This document shows positions 33,767-37,534 of a stretch of DNA of 37,534 bases, one piece after another. The position numbers were made by a program, and so were the translations under genes. The stretch is taken from positions 1 through 37,534 of the forward strand of contig JAFUZO010000026.1 of NCBI GenBank assembly GCA_017476575.1, written 5' to 3'. The first letter of the stretch is position 1, and the number at the start of each line of letters is the position of its first letter. Source of the DNA: Bacteroidales bacterium. GTDB taxonomy: Bacteria; Bacteroidota; Bacteroidia; Bacteroidales; UBA932. Under the pieces are notes generated by a model. That model did no database searches and had not been told where the DNA came from. It saw only the letters and a program-made list of their open reading frames with translations.

Positions 33767-34552
33767 ATGAAAAAGTTTTTCATGTTCCTGGCAGTAGCTG
33801 GTGCCCTCACCTTCTCTGCTAACATCGCATCCGCTCAGGACGAGACCGCCGCTCCGGCCGCGACCGAGGAAGTTGCCGCTTCCAACGAGGTTGTCGACCT
33901 TTTCGCCGGATCCGGTGAGGAAGTTCCGCTCCACCAGGCGCTCAAGACCAAGTTCATCGAAGGCGGTGCCGGCTTCATGAGCCTCGTCCTCATCTGCCTC
34001 ATCCTCGGCCTTGCCCTCGCCATCGAGCGTATCCTCTATCTCTCCTTCTCCAAGACCAACACCGCCAAGCTCCTCGAGAAAGTCGAGAATGCGCTTGCTG
34101 AAGGCGGTGTCGAGAAGGCCAAGGAAGTCTGCCGCAACACCCGCGGCCCGGTCGCCAGCATCTTCTACCAGGGCCTCCTCCGCATGGACCAGGGTGTCGA
34201 TGTGGTCGAGAAGACCATCATCTCCTACGGCGGCGTCCAGATGAGCCTCATGGAGAAGGGCCTGAGCTGGATTTCCCTGTTCATCGCCATCGCCCCGTCC
34301 CTCGGATTCCTGGGTACCGTTATCGGTATGATCCAGGCCTTCGACGCCATCCAGGCTGCCGGTGACATCTCTCCGAACGTCGTTGCTGGCGGTATGAAGG
34401 TCGCCCTTATCACCACCGTCGGCGGTCTGATCGTCGCCATGATCCTCCAGGTGTTCTACAACTACATCCTCAGCAAGATCGACACCCTCACCATCGACAT
34501 GGAGGATGCTTCCATCCGCTTCGTGGATGCCCTCACCAAGTACAACAAGTAA
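33767..34552 (+). CDS. exbB: ExbB/TolQ/MotA-family proton channel with cleavable signal peptide
   Basis: This 261-residue inner-membrane protein forms the proton channel that energises TonB. An N-terminal signal peptide (to AQ near residue 23) is followed by a short Ala/Pro/Glu-rich periplasmic stretch, the first helix (FMSLVLICLILGLALAIERI), a cytoplasmic loop, and two more helices with the family signature SLGFLGTVIGMIQAFDAI and GMKVALITTVGGLIVAMILQVFYN. Bacteroidota ExbB proteins often carry such an N-terminal extension. It heads the operon with a membrane protein and two ExbD genes. TonB is not encoded in the window. Confidence 0.9.
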   Translation: MKKFFMFLAVAGALTFSANIASAQDETAAPAATEEVAASNEVVDLFAGSGEEVPLHQALKTKFIEGGAGFMSLVLICLILGLALAIERILYLSFSKTNTAKLLEKVENALAEGGVEKAKEVCRNTRGPVASIFYQGLLRMDQGVDVVEKTIISYGGVQMSLMEKGLSWISLFIAIAPSLGFLGTVIGMIQAFDAIQAAGDISPNVVAGGMKVALITTVGGLIVAMILQVFYNYILSKIDTLTIDMEDASIRFVDALTKYNK

Positions 34553-34579
34553 GAAACGAACCCGTAACCACCCGTTACA

Positions 34580-35026
34580 ATGGAAAAACAGTTATACGCT
34601 AAAATATTCAAGTGGGTATCCTGGGCGTTGCTGATTGTCAGTGTCGTGCTCATGCTCATCGCATTCCCGAAATTCGGGGGTACCGGTGAGGAAGGGGCCG
34701 TCACCATGCTGCTCAACTGGGCGTACATCATGCTGGGTCTCGCCCTCGTGGCCGTGATCTGCGTCGGCATCTACATCACAGCCACCGTCAACCCGAAAGG
34801 CCTGATCAAAATCGGCCTCGTCCTGGTGGGCTGTGCCGTAGTCGTATTCGTCGCCTACCTGCTTGCTTCCGGCAACCAGCCGCTGGCTTACAACGGACCG
34901 ACCCCTTCCGATGCAGATCTTAAACTTACCGACACCGTCCTGAACCTTGCTTACATCCTTGGTGGCGCAGCCATCCTGTCCATCATCGTAGGCGAAGTCA
35001 TCGGGGCGACCCGCAAAAAGGCATAA
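34580..35026 (+). CDS. Conserved four-helix membrane protein of the ExbB-ExbD operon
   Basis: This 148-residue protein has four predicted helices: WVSWALLIVSVVLMLIAF, WAYIMLGLALVAVICVGIYI, IGLVLVGCAVVVFVAYLLA and LAYILGGAAILSIIVGEVIG. It resembles the unnamed membrane protein that Bacteroidota encode between exbB and the exbD genes. No catalytic or ligand motif is visible. It lies 27 bases after exbB and two bases before the first exbD. A structural or assembly part of the ExbB complex is an inference from position only. Confidence 0.8.
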   Translation: MEKQLYAKIFKWVSWALLIVSVVLMLIAFPKFGGTGEEGAVTMLLNWAYIMLGLALVAVICVGIYITATVNPKGLIKIGLVLVGCAVVVFVAYLLASGNQPLAYNGPTPSDADLKLTDTVLNLAYILGGAAILSIIVGEVIGATRKKA

Positions 35027-35028
35027 CC

Positions 35029-35601
35029 ATGGCTAAGAAGAAAACACCGGAGATCAATTCGAGCTCGACGGCGGACATCGCGTTCCTGCTGTTGTGCTAC
35101 TTCCTGATGACCACCACGATGGGTGAGCAGTCAGGTCTGCAGCGGCGTCTGCCTCCGATTCCGGACTCCAAGGATGTCCAGGACCAGAAGGTGAACCGCA
35201 GGAATATCGTCATCGTACGTATCAATTCTGCAGATAAGCTCTTTGCCGGTAACGAAGCCATGGACATCGCCTTCCTGAAAGAAAAGATGAAGGAGTTCCT
35301 CTCCAACCCGAACGACGACCCGAACATGCCTGAGAAGGAGGCGAAGGAAATCGAAGGGAAAACCTACATGGTCTCCAAGGGCGTCATCTCCCTGCAGAAC
35401 GACCGCGGTACCAGCTACCAGGCCTATATTGCGGTGCAGAACGAGCTAGTGAAGGCCGTGAACGAACTCCGCGACGAATTCTCCCTCCGTGAATTCGGCA
35501 GGAAATTTGCCCAACTTTCAGAAAGTCAGCAGGATATTGTCAAGAAGGCCGTGCCCCAGAACATCTCCGAGGCCGAGCCGAAGGATACAGGTAGAAGATA
35601 A
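35029..35601 (+). CDS. exbD: ExbD/TolR-family protein (first copy)
   Basis: This 190-residue protein has a short cytoplasmic start (KKKTPEINSSSTADIAFLLLCYFLMTTTMGEQ) whose single helix carries the essential Asp in STADIAF, then a periplasmic domain. The family Asp lines the ExbB pore. The periplasmic part has a TolR-type RNIVIVRINSADKLF strand but is longer than the usual 140 residues, with a Glu/Asn-rich loop (LSNPNDDPNMPEKEAKEIEGK) and a C-terminal helix rich in Gln/Ser. It differs clearly from the second copy, so the two probably form a mixed complex. Confidence 0.9.
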   Translation: MAKKKTPEINSSSTADIAFLLLCYFLMTTTMGEQSGLQRRLPPIPDSKDVQDQKVNRRNIVIVRINSADKLFAGNEAMDIAFLKEKMKEFLSNPNDDPNMPEKEAKEIEGKTYMVSKGVISLQNDRGTSYQAYIAVQNELVKAVNELRDEFSLREFGRKFAQLSESQQDIVKKAVPQNISEAEPKDTGRR

Positions 35602-35619
35602 TCATAGGAGAACAGTATT

Positions 35620-36093
35620 ATGTCAAAATTCGGAGGTTCCCAAAACAAGAAGGATGTTCCTGGAATTTCTTCAGGTTCCCTTTCCGATATCGTGTTCATG
35701 CTTCTGTTCTTCTTCATGGTGACCACCCAGCTCCGCGAGACGGAGAACAAGGTCATCGTCAAGCTGCCTGAAGCATCCGAGGCCGCCAAGCTGGAACGGA
35801 AGGACCTGGCTGCGAACATCAACATCGGTACCCCTGTGAAGCACCTGCAGAACATGTACGGTACAGACGCCCGCATCCAGCTCAACGACTCCTTCAAGAC
35901 CATCGACGACATCCGCGACTTCATCGCCGCCCAGCGTGACGCCATGTCCGAGGCCGACCGGTCCCTCATGACCGTCAACCTCAGGGTCGATGAAGATGTC
36001 CGCATGGGTATCGTTTCCGATGTGAAGCAGGAACTGCGGCGCTGCTCGGCGCTGAAGATCATGTACGCATCGAGAAAGCCCGGCGGAGAGTAA
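35620..36093 (+). CDS. exbD: ExbD/TolR-family protein (second copy)
   Basis: This 157-residue protein has the same plan: GSQNKKDVPGISSGSLSDIVFMLLFFFMVTTQLRE with the pore Asp in SLSDIVF, then a periplasmic domain (KVIVKLPEASEAAKLERKDLAANINIG, FIAAQRDAMSEADRSLMTVNLRVDEDVRMGIVSDVKQELRRC) close to the standard ExbD fold. It is the last gene of the operon and is followed after 22 bases by a terminator. Two different ExbD copies behind one ExbB are common in Bacteroidota. Confidence 0.9.
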   Translation: MSKFGGSQNKKDVPGISSGSLSDIVFMLLFFFMVTTQLRETENKVIVKLPEASEAAKLERKDLAANINIGTPVKHLQNMYGTDARIQLNDSFKTIDDIRDFIAAQRDAMSEADRSLMTVNLRVDEDVRMGIVSDVKQELRRCSALKIMYASRKPGGE

Positions 36094-36115
36094 TCTTTAC
36101 CGCAAATATGCAAGG

Positions 36116-36143
36116 AAGCAGCCTCATTTCAGGCTGCTTTTTT
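36116..36143 (+). terminator. Intrinsic terminator of the exbB operon
   Basis: AAGCAGCCT (36116-36124) and AGGCTGCTT (36131-36139) form a perfect 9-bp stem with a six-base loop, and six T residues follow (36138-36143). The -7 box of the phosphatase promoter begins two bases later. Confidence 0.88.
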
Positions 36144-36144
36144 G

Positions 36145-36152
36145 TATCTTTG
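36145..36152 (+). promoter_or_regulatory. -7 box of the alkaline phosphatase promoter
   Basis: TATCTTTG is an exact TAnnTTTG match. The ATG at 36160 begins seven bases later, so the mRNA would be nearly leaderless. The -33 position falls within the terminator hairpin and has no clear TTTG. Confidence 0.5.
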
Positions 36153-36159
36153 CGATACT

Positions 36160-37404
36160 ATGAACGAAAACGGATTGAAACAACCCTTGCGCACCGCCGC
36201 CGTCTCCTTCCTGGTCCTTGCCGCCCTCCTGATCGGGTATGGGGCCATGCGGGCCAACCTGCGGAAAAACCGGGAGGGCACCCCGAAGTACATCTTCCTC
36301 TTCATCGGCGACGGGATGGGCAACTCACATATCTGCGCCGCCGAATCCTACCTGTCTTGGAAAGCCGGGAAACCGGGCGGGGAACAACTGCTGTTCACAC
36401 AGTTCCCCGAACTGGCGCTGGCCTCGACGTACTCGGCGGACCACCAGGTGACCTGCTCGTCTGCCTCTGCCACTGCTTTCTCCAGCGGCCACAAGACCGA
36501 CAACGGCTTCATCGGCGCGACTCCGGACAGCCTGCCGACCCGCCCTTTCACGATGGACCTGCACGAGGGGGGCTACCGGATCGGCATCATGAGTTCCGTT
36601 CCCATCAACCATGCCACTCCTGCCGCATTCTACGCCCATCAGACCGACCGGTGGGGCTACTACCCCATCACAGAGCAACTGCCAGCCTCGGGCTACGAGT
36701 TCTTCGCCGGTCCCGGATTCGCCGAGTATGCCGGCCGGGACGGGACCCTCCAGCCGGCGGATGAGTATCTGGCAGAACATGGTTACACCGTCTGCTACGG
36801 CGAGCAGGAGTTCCGCGCCCACATGGACCGGGAGCATCTGGTTTTCTGCCAGGAGTCGAACCGAGGCCGCAGTGCGGATGAGTACACCCTCGACTACGAC
36901 ACGACCTGGACGCCGCTCGCGGACATGTTGCGCCTCGGACTCGAATACCTCGGCGACCAGAAACCCTTCTTCATCCTATGCGAAGGAGGGGAAATCGACT
37001 GGTGTGCCCATGAGAACACGGTTTATCCGATGGTCCAGGCCATCCTGCGGTTCGACGATGCCGTGCGGGCAGCCTATGACTTCTACCTGGCCCACCCGGA
37101 CGAGACGCTGATCGTCGTGACTGCCGACCACGAGACCGGAGGCCTCGCCATCGGCTACAACTTCGATTGGCAGTTCTCCGTCCAGGACTGGGACCGGATC
37201 GAAGCAGAATGGATGGCAGAAGGCGGGCGCGACACACTCTCCTACCCCGACCGGATGCGGTTCCAGAACGAGTGCGGCTTCGGCTGGACCACCAACGAGC
37301 ACACCGGCGCCCCCGTTCCCGTCTATGCTGTCGGCAAAGGAGCCTTCCGCTTCAACGGACGCATCGACAACACCGATATTCCCCGGCTGATTGTAGGGAA
37401 ATAG
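36160..37404 (+). CDS. Alkaline phosphatase (PhoA superfamily)
   Basis: This 414-residue enzyme has an N-terminal hydrophobic signal or anchor (AAVSFLVLAALLIGYG) and acts in the periplasm or at the envelope. The metal and catalytic motifs are FLFIGDGMGNSH (metal Asp51), VTCSSASATAFSSGHKT with nucleophile Ser100, ILCEGGEIDWCAHEN, VVTADHETGG and TNEHTGAPVPVYAVG. The residue before the nucleophile is Cys99, where E. coli PhoA has Asp101. From memory this is shared by many Bacteroidota members. It releases phosphate from phosphomonoesters. The start at 36160 follows from the promoter position. Repeat copy B begins 12 bases after its stop. Confidence 0.93.
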   Translation: MNENGLKQPLRTAAVSFLVLAALLIGYGAMRANLRKNREGTPKYIFLFIGDGMGNSHICAAESYLSWKAGKPGGEQLLFTQFPELALASTYSADHQVTCSSASATAFSSGHKTDNGFIGATPDSLPTRPFTMDLHEGGYRIGIMSSVPINHATPAAFYAHQTDRWGYYPITEQLPASGYEFFAGPGFAEYAGRDGTLQPADEYLAEHGYTVCYGEQEFRAHMDREHLVFCQESNRGRSADEYTLDYDTTWTPLADMLRLGLEYLGDQKPFFILCEGGEIDWCAHENTVYPMVQAILRFDDAVRAAYDFYLAHPDETLIVVTADHETGGLAIGYNFDWQFSVQDWDRIEAEWMAEGGRDTLSYPDRMRFQNECGFGWTTNEHTGAPVPVYAVGKGAFRFNGRIDNTDIPRLIVGK

Positions 37405-37416
37405 GGAGAAATTCGT

Positions 37417-37523
37417 TATCTTCCCGTGTTTGACACTTTGATTTTGTCGAACCGGGGATGATTCAAGGCCACAGACCGCTGTAGGGGCGATTTGTGGCCT
37501 TTGCATTTTTTCTGAGAATGTAG
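37417..37523 (+). repeat. Copy B of the 107-bp inverted dispersed repeat
   Basis: This copy matches 39-145 (reverse complement) at 98 of 107 positions without gaps. Hairpin 1 spans 37429-37451 (UUUGACA/UGUCGAA) and hairpin 2 spans 37465-37501 (AAGGCCACA/TGTGGCCTT with inner CGCT/GGCG). Of the two differences in stems, the one in hairpin 1 changes a U-G pair in copy A to U-A here, and the one in hairpin 2 changes U-A to U-G. It lies directly after the alkaline phosphatase gene in the same orientation as copy A lies to its phosphoesterase gene. No promoter is visible for this copy. Confidence 0.85.
37465..37511 (+). terminator. Hairpin plus T-run inside repeat copy B
   Basis: The 9-bp outer stem (37465-37473 with 37493-37501) is followed by TGCA and six T residues (37506-37511). 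It is placed to end the alkaline phosphatase transcript. As in copy A the T-run starts four bases after the stem. Confidence 0.55.
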
Positions 37524-37534
37524 CAATATTGCCA

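Noticed and set aside
37457..37483. An eight-codon frame (MIQGHRPL) conserved in both repeat copies.
   Set aside because: It is too short to judge, only one synonymous change separates the copies, and it overlaps the conserved hairpin, which explains its conservation better.
39..37523. The whole window as a 37-kb transposon bounded by terminal inverted repeats.
   Set aside because: There is no transposase, integrase or relaxase gene, the content is largely housekeeping, and the repeats carry terminator-like hairpins downstream of genes rather than transposon ends.

Overview
The window is GC-rich DNA (about 60% by eye) from a member of the Bacteroidota, most likely a gut-type Bacteroidales. 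The evidence is a SusC/SusD pair with a STN-domain SusC and an ECF sigma/FecR pair, a Porin_10-type outer-membrane protein, a two-ExbD ExbB operon, many 'LxxC' lipoproteins, weak ribosome binding sites, and repeated matches to the Bacteroidota promoter (TTTG, about 20 bases, TAnnTTTG). I see no tRNA, rRNA, CRISPR array, integrase or transposase. The genus cannot be fixed from this sequence.

Left third (1-14.8 kb, minus strand): a surface-acquisition locus. It reads ECF sigma factor, FecR anti-sigma factor, SusC, SusD, a DUF1735-type lipoprotein, an endonuclease/exonuclease/phosphatase lipoprotein, a fimbrillin-like plus beta-propeller lipoprotein, a 51-residue small protein, and a fimbrillin-like plus beta-helix lipoprotein. 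A Tat-type calcineurin-like phosphoesterase follows on its own promoter. There is no glycoside hydrolase; the only recognisable enzymes are phosphoesterases, so the substrate may be a phosphoester rather than a glycan. STN-SusC, FecR and sigma form a classical cell-surface signalling chain that could switch the locus on when the substrate binds.

Middle (14.9-30.6 kb): mostly housekeeping genes in short operons. These are pncA and a UvrD/PcrA helicase; a Porin_10 outer-membrane protein and an MltF-like lytic transglycosylase; an M13 metallopeptidase lipoprotein and a LolC/E-like permease on the minus strand; a YczE-like membrane protein and a BASS-family transporter; a Nudix hydrolase divergent from an SRPBCC-like protein, an RsmF-like rRNA methyltransferase and a secreted TPR protein; then queA.

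Right end (30.7-37.5 kb): dprA, tatD and a cytoplasmic asparaginase; a four-gene ExbB/membrane protein/ExbD/ExbD energy-transduction operon, which could power TonB-dependent receptors such as the SusC here; and an alkaline phosphatase.

The most unusual feature is a 107-bp element present twice in inverted orientation at the two ends of the window (39-145 and 37417-37523, 98 of 107 bases identical, no gaps). Each copy lies downstream of a phosphatase gene, contains two hairpins and a T-run, and the two differences that fall in predicted stems keep base pairing. It looks like a dispersed structured RNA or terminator element. Its position so close to both window edges suggests that the sequence may be an assembly contig broken at a multicopy repeat.
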